From Azospirillum sp051124815 (GTDB lineage: Bacteria; Pseudomonadota; Alphaproteobacteria; Azospirillales; Azospirillaceae): 64,000 nt of DNA. Below the pieces are notes generated by a model. The model was not told where the DNA came from and did not search any database. It saw only the letters and a list, made by a program, of their open reading frames with translations. The stretch spans positions 1 through 64,000 of the forward strand of contig NZ_CP118486.1 in assembly GCF_051124815.1 (NCBI RefSeq). Direction: 5' to 3'. The translations under genes were made by a program, and so were the position numbers. Shown in pieces: positions 18,234-27,193 of the stretch (its first letter is position 1; every line of letters starts with the position of its first letter).

Positions 18234-19076
18234 TCAGCCCCGCGACCGGGCGAGCTTCGGGTTCAGGGCGTCGTTCAGCCCTTCGCCGACGAGGTTCAGC
18301 GCCAGCACGGTCAGCACGATGGCAAGGCCGGGGAAGACGCTCATCCACCAGGCCTGCCGGATCACCGTGCGGGCGGCGCCGATCATGTAGCCCCAGCTCA
18401 TCGCATTGGGGTCGCCGAGGCCGAGGAAGCTGAGCGAACTTTCCAGCAGGATGGCCGTGGCGACCATCAGCGAGGCCGAAACGATGATCGGCGACAGGCT
18501 GTTCGGCAGGATCTGGCGCAGGATGATGGTGGTGTTGCTCTGGCCGGTGGTGATGGCGGCCTGCACGAACTCGCGGGTGCGCAGGCTGAGGAACTCGGCG
18601 CGGGCGAGACGTGCCAGCGGCGGCCAGCTGACGATGGCGATGGCGGCGACGATGGTGGTCAGGCTGGGGGTGAAGATGGCGACCAGCACCACGGCCAGCA
18701 CGAAGTTGGGGATGGTCTGGAACAGCTCGGTGAAGCGCATGATGGCGTCGTCCACCTTGCCACCATGGAAGCCGGCCAGCGCCCCCAGCGTGACGCCGAT
18801 GGCGAGTGCGGCGGCGGTGGAGGTCAGGCCGATCAGCAGCGACACCCGCGCCCCGTGGGCGATGCCCGATGCGATGTCGCGGCCCAGCATGTCGGATCCC
18901 AGAAGCGCGTCGTCGGACAGCGGCGGCTGGAAGGGGGCCGTCGCCATGTCCCACGGATCGCCGGGGAACAGGACGGAGGCGAAGACGGCCAGCACGACGA
19001 TGGCGAGCAGGATCACCAGCCCCAGGACCGCGCCCTTGTTGCGGGCGAAGGCCCGCCAGAAATCGGATTTCATCAT
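18234..19076 (-). CDS. Peptide-type ABC transporter permease (DppC-like)
   Basis: This 280-residue inner-membrane permease has an N-terminal cytosolic stretch, a first helix near 15-35, and five further helices with the BPD-transporter signature around VEGLNDALNP and the EAA-type loop (near 195-215). The GSDMLGRDIASGIAHGARVS segment is diagnostic for DppC/OppC. It pairs with the DppB-like permease 13 nt upstream and the fused ATPase 4 nt downstream. Confidence 0.93.
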   Translation of the reverse strand: MMKSDFWRAFARNKGAVLGLVILLAIVVLAVFASVLFPGDPWDMATAPFQPPLSDDALLGSDMLGRDIASGIAHGARVSLLIGLTSTAAALAIGVTLGALAGFHGGKVDDAIMRFTELFQTIPNFVLAVVLVAIFTPSLTTIVAAIAIVSWPPLARLARAEFLSLRTREFVQAAITTGQSNTTIILRQILPNSLSPIIVSASLMVATAILLESSLSFLGLGDPNAMSWGYMIGAARTVIRQAWWMSVFPGLAIVLTVLALNLVGEGLNDALNPKLARSRG

Positions 19077-19089
19077 TGCGACACCTGGT

Positions 19090-20070
19090 TCATTGGGAGA
19101 CCTGGATGCGCGGATCCACGAGGCCGTAGAGGATGTCGGTCAGGATGTTGAACAGGATCACCATGATCGACGTGACCAGGAAGATGCCCAGCAGCACCTG
19201 ATAGTCGCGCTGCAGCACCGCCTCGAAGGCCAGCCGGCCGATGCCGGGCCAGGCGAACACCGTCTCGATCAGGATCGACCCGCCGACCAGCTGACCGGCC
19301 TGGATGCCCGCCACGGTGATGACCGGCAGGATGGCGTTGCGCAGGACGTGGCGGGTGACGATGCGGCTCTGCGACAGGCCCTTGGCCTTGGCGGTCTTGA
19401 CGAAGTCGAGGCTGCGCACCTCCAGCATCGAGGCGCGGGTCAGGCGGGCGTAGCTCGCCATGTAGAACAGCGCCAGCGTGATGACCGGCAGGATCAGGTG
19501 GACGCCGACGTCGGCGACATGGGCGAGCCCGGTATAGCCGGCGCCGATGGTCTCGTAGCCGAAGGCCGGCAGCCAGCCGAGCTGGATGGAGAAGAACAGG
19601 CTCAGCATCAGCCCGATCCAGTAGATCGGCGTGGCGTAGGCCAGGAGCGCCACGACGGTGATGGCGCTGTCGGCCCAGGTGCCGACGGTGACCGCGGCAA
19701 GGGTGCCGAGCGCCACACCGGCGGCGAGCGCCAGGATGAAGGCGGTCAGCGTCAGCACCAGCGTGGCCGGCAACCGTTCGGCCAGGATGTCCCAGACCGG
19801 CCGCTGCTGCCGGTAGGAGAAGCCGAGATCGCCCTGCACGACCTTGCCGACATAGGTGGCGAGCTGTTCGTAGAGCGGCCGGTCGAGCCCGAACTGCTCG
19901 CGCAGCTGCGTCACGAACTTTTCGTCGGCGGCCCCCGCCTCGCCCGCCATCACCATGGCCGGGTCGCCGGGGGCGGCATGGACGAGGAAGAAGTTCATCA
20001 CCACGATGGCGATCAGGATCGCGGCGGCCTTGACCAGGCGGCTCGCGAAGAGTTGGGCGAATCCCAGCAT
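19090..20070 (-). CDS. Peptide-type ABC transporter permease (DppB-like)
   Basis: A 326-residue permease with six predicted helices; the first is within MLGFAQLFASRLVKAAAILI, and the loop carrying APGDPAMVMAG is typical of DppB. The C-terminal helix ends before DILYGLVDPRIQVSQ, the standard ending of this subfamily. I took the ATG at 20070; the open frame continues upstream only into a palindromic repeat. It forms the membrane channel with the DppC-like protein. Confidence 0.93.
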   Translation of the reverse strand: MLGFAQLFASRLVKAAAILIAIVVMNFFLVHAAPGDPAMVMAGEAGAADEKFVTQLREQFGLDRPLYEQLATYVGKVVQGDLGFSYRQQRPVWDILAERLPATLVLTLTAFILALAAGVALGTLAAVTVGTWADSAITVVALLAYATPIYWIGLMLSLFFSIQLGWLPAFGYETIGAGYTGLAHVADVGVHLILPVITLALFYMASYARLTRASMLEVRSLDFVKTAKAKGLSQSRIVTRHVLRNAILPVITVAGIQAGQLVGGSILIETVFAWPGIGRLAFEAVLQRDYQVLLGIFLVTSIMVILFNILTDILYGLVDPRIQVSQ

Positions 20071-20090
20071 GGGCAGGTTCCTAATTCTGG

Positions 20091-20244
20091 CCCTCTCCCG
20101 TCCCGGGAGAGGGAGGGGACCCGCCGAAGGCGGGGAGGGTGAGGGGTGCGCCAAGGATTGAGAACCGCATGGTTCCTTGCGCTACCCCTCACCCTTCCCA
20201 TGCTCCGCATGGGCCCCTTCCCTCTCCCGGGGCGGGAGAGGGAG
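20091..20244. repeat. Facing pair of composite palindromic repeats
   Basis: Two inverted elements lie at about 20091-20146 and 20184-20244. The first has a CTCTCCCGTCCCGGGAGAGG hairpin followed by CCGCCGAAGGCGGGG; the second reads ACCCTTCCCATGCTCCGCAT followed by a CTCTCCCGGGGCGGGAGAGG hairpin. The same pair recurs at 30030-30260. It separates the binding-protein gene from the permease genes and could set their relative expression. Confidence 0.82.
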
Positions 20245-20250
20245 GTCTCA

Positions 20251-21918
20251 TCACTTCGCCAGCCAGACGCTCTCATAGGTGTCGTTGACACCGATGGCCG
20301 TCGTGTTGGCGTTCTTCACCCGCTTGTCGAGGAAGGTCGGGAACTCCATCTCCAGCAGCCACACCACCGGCAGATCGTCGGACAGGATGCGCTGGACCTC
20401 GCTGTACTGTTCCTGGCGCTTGGCCGGGTCGATCTCCTGCGAGGCCTTGGCGAACAGCTCGTCCACCTTCGGGTTGGAATAGCCCATGGTGTTTGTGAAC
20501 AGCACACCCTTGCGGATGTTCGACGAGATGTAGGTGCGGGCCACGCCCAGCGCCGGGTCGCCGTACTGGTAGAGGAAGTTGGTGGTGATCTCGTAGTCCC
20601 AGTTGGCGACGCGCTGCGCCCAGCCGGCGGCGTCGGTGCTCTCCAGAACCACGGCGACGCCGACCTTGCCCAGCGCCTGCTTCAGATACTCGCCGAGACG
20701 GGTCCAGGTCTCGCCGTAGGGCATCGGCATCAGCTTGACGGTGGCGCGCACGCCGTTGCCGTCGGGCTTCAGCCCCATCTCGTCCAGCAGGGCCTTGGCC
20801 TTGGCCGGGTTCGGCTCGTAGGTCGTGACCTTGGGATCGTAGAACTTGACCACCGAGTTGATCGGGCCGGTCGGCACGCGGCCGAGGCCGAACCAGATCT
20901 TGTCGCGGATGAACTTGCGGTCGATGGCGTAGGCGATGGCCTTGCGGAAGCGCTTGTCGTCCAGCGGCTTGACGCGGTGGTTGATCTCCAGCCACGCCAT
21001 CGGCGCCACGAACTCGTAGCCCTTGGTGGTCATGGTCAGGTTGGGCAGCGTCTTCATGCGCGGAACCTCGAAGGGCTCCAGATCGCTGTACTGGGTCTGC
21101 TGCACCTGACCGCTTTCCAGCGCCAGCGAGCGGCTGGCGGCGTCGGGGATCACGCGGAAGGTGATGCCGTCGAGGTAGGGCAGCCCTTCCTTGAAGTAAT
21201 CCTCGTTGCGGACCAACTGGATATAGCTGCCCTTCACCCATTCCTTCAGCTTGAACGGGCCGGTGCCGATCGGGGTGTTGTTGGCCGGGTTGGCGCGGTA
21301 ATCGGTGCCCTCGTAGATGTGGGCCGGGACCATCGGCGCCGACGACACCTCGAAGGCCTGGATGAAGGCCGGGAACGGCTCCTTCAGCTTGAACTCGACG
21401 GTGTGGTCGTCCAGCGCCTTGATCGATTCACAGCGGCTGAACACGGCGCGGGCGCGCGGGTGGACCTCCATCAGGAACTTGGAGGTGGTGAAGACCACGT
21501 CATTGGCGGTGAAGGGCTTGCCGTCGTGCCACTTCACATTCTCGAACAGCTTGAAGGTGTAGGTCAGCCCGTCCGGCGAGATCGTCCAGCTCTTGGCCAG
21601 CGACGGCATCGGGTTCAGCTTCTGGTCGTAGGTCAGCAGGCCCTGATAGATCTTGCCGGCGACGGTCTGGGTCGGACCCTGCTGGTTCAGGCCCAGCATC
21701 AGGGTCGGCGGCTCCGGCTGCACGATGGAGTTGAGGACACCGCCGCGAACCGGCGTCTCCTGGGCCATGGCCGGGGCGGCAACGAGCGCTGCCGTGCCGG
21801 GAATGACGAGGGCCGCGGCAAGCAGGCCGGCGGCGGCGGCGCGGTGGACGCTGCGGGTGAAGCCGCCCTGAAAATTGCGGCGGAAGCTGGCGGGGATACC
21901 GGTAAGGCGTCTGGTCAT
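20251..21918 (-). CDS. Peptide-type ABC transporter substrate-binding protein (SBP_bac_5 family)
   Basis: This 555-residue periplasmic protein binds the imported solute. An unusually long N-terminus (basic to about residue 30) is followed by a hydrophobic segment and a probable cleavage site after APAMA before QETPVRGG. The mature part has the SBP_bac_5 features: the KLFENVKWHDGKPFTANDVV block and the KSYPYLDGI-like region near GLPYLDGITFRVIPD. The gene has a 180-nt repeat-containing gap before the permeases, common where the binding protein must be abundant. Ligand class (peptide, opine or other amide) is not resolved by sequence. Confidence 0.92.
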   Translation of the reverse strand: MTRRLTGIPASFRRNFQGGFTRSVHRAAAAGLLAAALVIPGTAALVAAPAMAQETPVRGGVLNSIVQPEPPTLMLGLNQQGPTQTVAGKIYQGLLTYDQKLNPMPSLAKSWTISPDGLTYTFKLFENVKWHDGKPFTANDVVFTTSKFLMEVHPRARAVFSRCESIKALDDHTVEFKLKEPFPAFIQAFEVSSAPMVPAHIYEGTDYRANPANNTPIGTGPFKLKEWVKGSYIQLVRNEDYFKEGLPYLDGITFRVIPDAASRSLALESGQVQQTQYSDLEPFEVPRMKTLPNLTMTTKGYEFVAPMAWLEINHRVKPLDDKRFRKAIAYAIDRKFIRDKIWFGLGRVPTGPINSVVKFYDPKVTTYEPNPAKAKALLDEMGLKPDGNGVRATVKLMPMPYGETWTRLGEYLKQALGKVGVAVVLESTDAAGWAQRVANWDYEITTNFLYQYGDPALGVARTYISSNIRKGVLFTNTMGYSNPKVDELFAKASQEIDPAKRQEQYSEVQRILSDDLPVVWLLEMEFPTFLDKRVKNANTTAIGVNDTYESVWLAK

Positions 21919-22009
21919 CGGGTGTCCTCGTCTCCAGAAATGTTTCGGTGGTGTCAGCGACCCTGTCGTGTCGGTGTTTTTTCGTTGGGAGGGTGATGGA
22001 CGGCGATTG

Positions 22010-22112
22010 CCCCCTCCCTAACCCTCCCCCGCTTTTGGCGGTGGAGGGGACTGCCGCCGCTTCGGGTAAGGCACCCTCTCCCGCGAAGCGGGGGAGGGTC
22101 GGGGAGGGGGCA
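22010..22112. repeat. Pair of inverted GC-rich palindromes
   Basis: Elements at about 22010-22050 and 22073-22112 are facing copies of a CCCTCCCTAACCCTCCCCCG-type unit, related to those at 15427-15530. They sit between the aldolase-type and the binding-protein genes. Confidence 0.75.
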
Positions 22113-22124
22113 ACAGCACGTTAC

Positions 22125-22916
22125 TCACCGCGGCCCCACCGGCCCTGACGTACCGTCCAGCCAGCGCAGCAGAGCGTCCCATTCCAGGACGCCGGCGCGG
22201 GGATAGGCGCGTTCATATTGGCGGGCGGTGTGCTCGCAGACCTCCGGCGATGGATAGATCAGCGGCCGGCCGCCGGCCATCGCCATGATCTGCTGCTTGC
22301 AGGCCTGCTCCAGATAGTACATCAGCACCGCCGCCTCGGCGACGTCCTGGCCGACGGTCAGCAGGCCGTGGTTGCGCAGGATCATGCTGTGATGGCTGCC
22401 GAGATCGGCGACCAGCCGCTCCCGCTCCGCCAGATCCAAGGCGATGCCTTCGTAGGTGTGATAGGCGAGGCGGTTGTACCAGCGCAGCGAATGCTGGGTG
22501 ATCGGCAGCAGCCCGTCGGCCTGGGCGCTGACCGCCATGCCGGCGTCGGTGTGCAGGTGGATGACCGCGCCGACGTCCGGACGGGCGTGGTGCACCGCGC
22601 TGTGGATGGTGAAGCCGGCCGGGTTGATCGCGTCGCCCTCGCGCCCGTCCACCAGATTGCCGTCGATGTCGACCTTCACGAGGTTGTCGGGCGTCACCTC
22701 GTGGAACATCAGGCCATAGGGGTTGATGAGGAAATGGTCGGGCGTGTCGGGGATGCGCGCCGACATGTGGGTGTAGATCAGGTCGGTCATGCCCAGCCGG
22801 TCGAACAGCCGGTAGGCGGCGGCCAGATCGGTGCGGACCTTCCACTCCACGTCGGAGCAGTCGCGCGTGGCGTGGGGGGCGTGGGCGGCGTTCGCTTTCA
22901 GGGTGGCGGCGATCAT
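22125..22916 (-). CDS. Class II aldolase/adducin family protein
   Basis: Family members cleave or epimerise sugar phosphates or act on hydroxy acids using a zinc ion. The 263-residue protein shows the metal histidines HLHTDAG (HxH) and the later histidine in LRNHGLLT, and the DLIYTHMSARIP segment. The start ATG at 22916 gives a normal family length. It lies 29 nt downstream of the M20 deacylase gene and is the second gene of the cluster. The subgroup that begins with a WxxRxDLAAAYR segment is often annotated only generically, so the substrate is unknown. Confidence 0.85.
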   Translation of the reverse strand: MIAATLKANAAHAPHATRDCSDVEWKVRTDLAAAYRLFDRLGMTDLIYTHMSARIPDTPDHFLINPYGLMFHEVTPDNLVKVDIDGNLVDGREGDAINPAGFTIHSAVHHARPDVGAVIHLHTDAGMAVSAQADGLLPITQHSLRWYNRLAYHTYEGIALDLAERERLVADLGSHHSMILRNHGLLTVGQDVAEAAVLMYYLEQACKQQIMAMAGGRPLIYPSPEVCEHTARQYERAYPRAGVLEWDALLRWLDGTSGPVGPR

Positions 22917-22945
22917 CGGGCGGGTCTCGTCGGGAATGGAAAAGG

Positions 22946-24268
22946 TCAGATGGGTTCCAGGCCGCACCAGCCGGCGATGAACAGCGCCAGCACGCGGGTC
23001 ACGTCGCGCAGGCTGTCCAGCGACACCGACTCGTCGATGCCGTGGATGCGCGTCGCCTCCGGCCCGTAGCAGGTGGCGGGCGTGTCGCCATAGAGCTGGA
23101 AGAAGCGGGCGTCGGTGGTGCAGGTCAGCGCCACAAGTTCCGGATCGCCGCCGCGCACGGCGAGATGGCTGTCGGCCAGCATGGTGACCAGCGGATGGGC
23201 CGGGTCGATCTCGCAGCCGGCGGCCTGGAAGCCGTTCCACTGCAACTCGATGCCGACGCCGGAAAGGGCCGGGTCGGTGGAGCGCGCCTGCTCCACCGCC
23301 CGGGTGACCTCGGCGCGAACCGCCTCCGGCTCCTGCCCGGGGAAGAAGCCGAGCCGGAGGTCGAGCGCGCAGCGCGTCGGGACTGACGACGGCCACTCGC
23401 CGCCCTCGATCCGGCCGAGATTGACGTTGACGGGATGGGCATGGCCGCAGAAGGCGGGGTGGCGGCAGGACGGCTCGTTCCACCGCACTTCCAGCGCCTT
23501 CAGATGGGCGGCCAGGGCGTAGGCCGCCTCGATGGCGTTCACGCCCGCCGAGGTGTCGAGCACATGGGCCGGCGTGCCGGTCAGCACCAGCCGCAGCCAC
23601 ATCACCCCGACCTGGGCGACGGAGATGGAATGGTTGAACGGTTCCGGGATCACGGCGGCGTCGGCACGGTAGCCGCGATGCAGGCAGGCGAGAGCGCCGT
23701 TGCCGGTGCACTCCTCCTCGATCACCGACTGCAGATAGACCGGGGCGGCGGGCTGGTAGCCCAGCGTGCGCAATGCCGAGAAGGCGGCGGTGTAGGCGGC
23801 GATGCCGGCCTTCATGTCACCGGCGCCGCGGCCGTAGAGCCGCCCGTCTGCGATGCGCGGCTCGAAGGGCGGGGTGGTCCACAGCTCCGCCGGGCCGGCC
23901 GGCACCACGTCGATGTGGCCGTTCAGGATCAGCGAGCGGCCCTTGGCCTCGCGCGGCTTGTGGACGCCGACGACGTTCTCGCGTCCGGCATAGGCGCCGG
24001 GCAGCACCGGCGGCGAGAAGCCCGGCATGCGGGAGATCGCCTGCTCGTCGATGTCGAAGCGGTCGACCTCCAGCCCGAGTGCTGCGAAGCGGTCGGCCAT
24101 CAGCGCCTGCGCTGAGGATTCCTCCCCCAACAGCGACGGCTGACGGACGAGGTCGCCGAGATGCGACACGCACCCGCCCTGCGCCGCGTCGGCGGCATCG
24201 AGGATCGCGGCGCGCAGGCCGGGGTCCGGCAAGCTATGGTCGAGACGGGCTGCCGTATCTCGTGTCAT
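22946..24268 (-). CDS. ArgE/DapE-family (M20) deacylase
   Basis: A 440-residue di-metal amidohydrolase that removes an N-acyl group. Signatures are LNGHIDVVPAG (first metal His and Asp), GRGAGDMKAG (bridging Asp), the catalytic EEECTGNGAL, and a late metal histidine in TRIHGIDESV. The bacterial dimerisation domain lies at about 205-320. I chose the ATG at 24268; frames upstream enter the divergent control region. It is the first gene after the LysR-facing promoter, so probably the first enzyme after import. Confidence 0.9.
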   Translation of the reverse strand: MTRDTAARLDHSLPDPGLRAAILDAADAAQGGCVSHLGDLVRQPSLLGEESSAQALMADRFAALGLEVDRFDIDEQAISRMPGFSPPVLPGAYAGRENVVGVHKPREAKGRSLILNGHIDVVPAGPAELWTTPPFEPRIADGRLYGRGAGDMKAGIAAYTAAFSALRTLGYQPAAPVYLQSVIEEECTGNGALACLHRGYRADAAVIPEPFNHSISVAQVGVMWLRLVLTGTPAHVLDTSAGVNAIEAAYALAAHLKALEVRWNEPSCRHPAFCGHAHPVNVNLGRIEGGEWPSSVPTRCALDLRLGFFPGQEPEAVRAEVTRAVEQARSTDPALSGVGIELQWNGFQAAGCEIDPAHPLVTMLADSHLAVRGGDPELVALTCTTDARFFQLYGDTPATCYGPEATRIHGIDESVSLDSLRDVTRVLALFIAGWCGLEPI

Positions 24269-24594
24269 TCCGAATCCTTTGCCCAAATCCTCTTCGCCAC
24301 TGCGGGATGATTGCGCGGGTGGGTGGAAAAAGACGAAGCTGTTGCGATGCGGCCTATCCCAAATGGATATGACCGCCATATCGGCGCGTTATGCAATGTC
24401 CGGCTTGGCGATGTTTGAGGGTCGCCATGTGTCGATTAGGCGATGAACAAATCGATCAGGCAAATAAGCATTTTTCATTTCGCCCATGAATCTGATTTAT
24501 GCCGCAGTTGCTCACAGCGCGATCATGTGCGTAGAATTTGGGCGGCGGCAGGGATGCACCGGAATCGGGCACCGATGGAGAGGGCAGGGCGTTG
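24269..24594. promoter_or_regulatory. Divergent promoter region between the ten-gene cluster and its LysR regulator, with a T-N11-A box
   Basis: The 326-bp gap is clearly AT-richer than its surroundings, especially 24430-24510. A perfect inverted repeat ATATG-ACCGC-CATAT at 24367-24381 contains the T-N11-A pattern bound by LysR proteins and lies about 100 nt upstream of the M20 gene. I see no clear sigma-70 hexamers and no other repeat. Confidence 0.5.
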
Positions 24595-25602
24595 ATGGAA
24601 AGCGAGGCTGAACGGCAGGCATTGGCCCGTCTGGGGCAGCAGATGGATTGGAACCTGCTGCGCACCTTCATGGTGATCGTGCAGGAGGGGAGCTTCACCA
24701 AGGCCGCCGTCCGCCTGTTTTTAACGCAGCCGGCGGTCAGCCTCGCGCTGAAGCGGCTGGAGGAACAGCTTGGCCGCACGTTGATCGACCGTGGCCCCGG
24801 ACGCTTCGCCGTCACCGCCGCCGGCGAGCAGGTCTATGACGAGGCGGTGTCGATCCATGCCACCGTTTCCCGCCTGGGCGCCCTGGTGCGCGACGCCAAG
24901 GACGAGATCAGCGGCCATGTCCATATCCTGATGACCAGCCGGATCCAGACCCCGCTGCTCGACCGTTCGCTGCGGGAGTTCCACCGGATGTATCCGCAGG
25001 TGACCTTCCGCATCGACGTGATGGCGTCCGCCGACGCGCACATCGCGTTGCAGCAGCGGGTCGGCGCCATGGCGATCTGCCTGCTGCGCGAACCGATTCC
25101 GGGACTGTCGAGCCAGATCTTCCTGCGCCAGACCTACCGGCTCTATTGCGGCCCCGGATTCCGCCTGTTCGGCCAGCACGACATCGACATCGCCGAACTG
25201 CGCCACGAGAATTTCGTTTCCTTCACCTCCGACCAGATCGACGGCGCCCTGTCGCCGCTGACCCTGTTCCGCGCGCGGGAGGGGTTCGCCGGCCGTGTCG
25301 TCGCGTCCTCCGCCAATCTGGAGGAGGTGCGGCGGATGATCCTCTGCGGCCTCGGCATCGGCCCGCTGCCGGAACACATCGCCGCCCGCGACGTCGATGA
25401 CGGACTGCTGTGGGAACTGCCGCCCTACGAGGGCATCGCGCCGGTCAACGTCCACCTGATCTGGAACGAGCAGGCCAAACCGAACCGTGCCGAGCGGGCC
25501 TTCCTGGAGTATCTGCAGACGGCGCTGGCGACGGCACCGGCCAGGGAATTGGCCGGCGAGGCGGCCGAACCGTCGGCGCTGACGATGTCACAGCCGCTCT
25601 GA
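24595..25602 (+). CDS. LysR-family transcriptional regulator
   Basis: A 335-residue regulator with an N-terminal winged helix (about 15-75; recognition helix TQPAVSLALKRLEEQLG) and a C-terminal effector domain (about 105-300). The ATG at 24595 is chosen because it gives the usual short lead before MDWNLLRTFMVI; an ATG 57 nt upstream is less likely. It is divergent from the ten-gene transport/amidase cluster and probably activates it in response to the imported compound or an intermediate. Confidence 0.9.
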   Translation: MESEAERQALARLGQQMDWNLLRTFMVIVQEGSFTKAAVRLFLTQPAVSLALKRLEEQLGRTLIDRGPGRFAVTAAGEQVYDEAVSIHATVSRLGALVRDAKDEISGHVHILMTSRIQTPLLDRSLREFHRMYPQVTFRIDVMASADAHIALQQRVGAMAICLLREPIPGLSSQIFLRQTYRLYCGPGFRLFGQHDIDIAELRHENFVSFTSDQIDGALSPLTLFRAREGFAGRVVASSANLEEVRRMILCGLGIGPLPEHIAARDVDDGLLWELPPYEGIAPVNVHLIWNEQAKPNRAERAFLEYLQTALATAPARELAGEAAEPSALTMSQPL

Positions 25603-25604
25603 CC

Positions 25605-25629
25605 GTAACGAACCGCCCGCTCGAGCGTT
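25605..25629 (+). promoter_or_regulatory. Possible EcfG-type stress promoter for csbD
   Basis: GTAAC at 25605-25609 and CGTT at 25626-25629 are spaced by 16 nt, one mismatch from the alphaproteobacterial general-stress consensus GGAAC-N16/17-CGTT. The site overlaps the end of the lysR gene and lies about 58 nt upstream of csbD. The call is an inference supported by the stress-type genes downstream. Confidence 0.4.
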
Positions 25630-25686
25630 GTTAGTGACGAAGGCCGGACCGAACGCCGGTCGAACCACCGAACTCAGGAGGACGTC

Positions 25687-25863
25687 ATGGACAAGGATCG
25701 CGTCGAAGGCGCTATGGACAAGGCCAAGGGCAGCGTCAAGAAGGGCGTCGGCGAGGTTACCGGCGACGAGAAGATGAAGGCCGAAGGCGCGGCCGACAAG
25801 GCGAAGGGCGAGGCCAAAAGTGCCGTGGGCAGCGCCAAGGACGCCATGCGTGACAAGAGCTGA
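25687..25863 (+). CDS. CsbD-family small stress protein
   Basis: This 58-residue, highly charged, lysine/alanine/glycine-rich protein reads MDKDRVEGAMDKAKGSVKKG and continues with repeated KxKGxAK-type heptads, typical of the CsbD-like family. It has no hydrophobic core segment and is probably largely unstructured or helical. Family members are induced by general stress; their molecular role is unclear. An AGGAGG ribosome binding site precedes the ATG. A strong hairpin follows the stop, which may make it a separate short transcript. Confidence 0.9.
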   Translation: MDKDRVEGAMDKAKGSVKKGVGEVTGDEKMKAEGAADKAKGEAKSAVGSAKDAMRDKS

Positions 25864-25871
25864 GGACGCGA

Positions 25872-25899
25872 GGCCCCGCGGCACGGTCGCCGCGGGGCC
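25872..25899 (+). terminator. Perfect 11-bp hairpin after csbD
   Basis: GGCCCCGCGGC at 25872-25882 pairs perfectly with GCCGCGGGGCC at 25889-25899 across a 6-nt loop. There is no T tract, so it may terminate weakly or protect the csbD transcript. Confidence 0.6.
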
Positions 25900-25939
25900 G
25901 GCTTCCACGCAGCATCCGCGCCCATCATGGAAATCGGTC

Positions 25940-26803
25940 ATGCTCCCAGGGGTATCGCCCGGACGCTTCCTGCGGGACCTCTATCGCGCGATGACCGAGG
26001 ACAATGTCTTCAACGGAGCTGCCGCGCTCGGCTTCTATCTGACGCTCGCCCTGTTCCCGGCGCTGATCGCGACGATGAGCATCATCCCGTATCTGCCCAT
26101 CGACAATGTGGATCAGGCGATCATGGATCTGCTGGGCCAGGCCCTGCCCGATCAGGCGTCCGGCCTGGTCCGCGATGTGGTGGGGCAGGTGACCGGCGAG
26201 CGGCGCGGCGGGCTGTTGTCCTTCGGCCTTCTTGGAACGGTGTGGGCGACCACCACCGGCATGTATGCCATCATGCAGCAGCTCAACATCACCTACGACG
26301 TCAAGGAGGCGCGCAGCTTCGTCCGCGCCCGTCTGGTGGCGCTGGGATTGAGCCTGCTTTTCGAGGTGATGGTAATCGGCGCCTTCTCGTTGATCGTGCT
26401 GGGCGGCATCCTGCAGGACTGGATCGGCAGCCGGTACGGCTTTTCCGGCGTGCTGCTGAGCTTCTTCGCGACCTTCCGCTGGGTCGTCATCGTGCTGGCG
26501 CTGCTGCTGGGCTTCGCGGTGATCTACCGCTATGGCCCGAATGTCAGGGAGCGCTTCGTCTTCTTCACCCCCGGCAGTGTGGTGGGCGCGGCATTGCTGA
26601 TCGCCGCCTCGCTCGGCTTTTCGCTCTATGCCGGCCATTTCGCCGATTACGACGCCACCTACGGCAGCATCGGCGCAGTGATCACGCTGATGCTCTGGCT
26701 CTACATCGCCGGGCTGGTGATCCTGCTCGGTTCGGAAATCAACGTTTTGTGGAGGCGATACGGCGCGGGACATAAGCAACGACCACTCACCGCAGAGGAG
26801 TAA
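25940..26803 (+). CDS. YihY/virulence-factor BrkB family membrane protein
   Basis: The 287-residue inner-membrane protein has the six or seven hydrophobic segments and the FYLTLALFPALIA and GSEINVLWRRY motifs that define the YihY/BrkB family. The function is not established in the family. I chose the ATG at 25940; longer starts inside the csbD hairpin region are possible but lack family similarity. It sits between two stress-type small genes (csbD and glsB), which suggests a shared envelope or osmotic stress role. Confidence 0.88.
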   Translation: MLPGVSPGRFLRDLYRAMTEDNVFNGAAALGFYLTLALFPALIATMSIIPYLPIDNVDQAIMDLLGQALPDQASGLVRDVVGQVTGERRGGLLSFGLLGTVWATTTGMYAIMQQLNITYDVKEARSFVRARLVALGLSLLFEVMVIGAFSLIVLGGILQDWIGSRYGFSGVLLSFFATFRWVVIVLALLLGFAVIYRYGPNVRERFVFFTPGSVVGAALLIAASLGFSLYAGHFADYDATYGSIGAVITLMLWLYIAGLVILLGSEINVLWRRYGAGHKQRPLTAEE

Positions 26804-26808
26804 CGGCC

Positions 26809-27069
26809 ATGGGCATCATCGCTTGGATCATTCTGGGGCTGATCGCGGGCTTCATCGCCTCCAAGATCGTGAACAATTCGGGCCAGGGCATCGTCATGGA
26901 CATCGTGCTGGGGATCGTCGGCGCGCTGGTCGGCGGCTTCCTCGTGAGCATCGTCGGCGGCGCCGGCATCACCGGCTTCAACATCTGGAGCATCCTGGTC
27001 GCCATCTTCGGCGCCGTCGTCGTCCTGTGGATTTACCACGCAGTCGCGGGCAGGCGGACGGTGGGCTGA
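26809..27069 (+). CDS. GlsB/YeaQ/YmgE family small membrane protein
   Basis: The 86-residue protein has three hydrophobic helices separated by glycine-rich turns and the family opening MGIIAWIILGLIAGFIASKI, followed by a GIVGALVGGF segment. Members are small inner-membrane proteins induced by stress and once called transglycosylase-associated proteins; biochemical role is unknown. It starts 5 nt after yihY, preceded by GAGGAG, so the two are probably one operon. Confidence 0.9.
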   Translation: MGIIAWIILGLIAGFIASKIVNNSGQGIVMDIVLGIVGALVGGFLVSIVGGAGITGFNIWSILVAIFGAVVVLWIYHAVAGRRTVG

Positions 27070-27193
27070 CGATTGGATAGCTATCACGATGTTCCGTTTG
27101 CGTGGGATAAGGCTGTCTATTCGACCCTGAACATTCGACAGCTTTGATGAACGTCCAAGGTTATCCGCTTACCGCCGGCGCCGGACGGCGCCG

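Noticed and set aside
15524..18433. Very long plus-strand open frame (over 900 codons) opposite the ketopantoate-reductase and ABC ATPase genes
   Set aside because: Its translation is rich in histidine, glutamine, glycine and arginine without any fold motif, as is usual for the antisense of GC-rich genes; the minus-strand genes have clear families.
20146..21996. Plus-strand open frame opposite the peptide-binding protein
   Set aside because: Starts within a repeat and has antisense composition; the binding protein with signal peptide is on the other strand.
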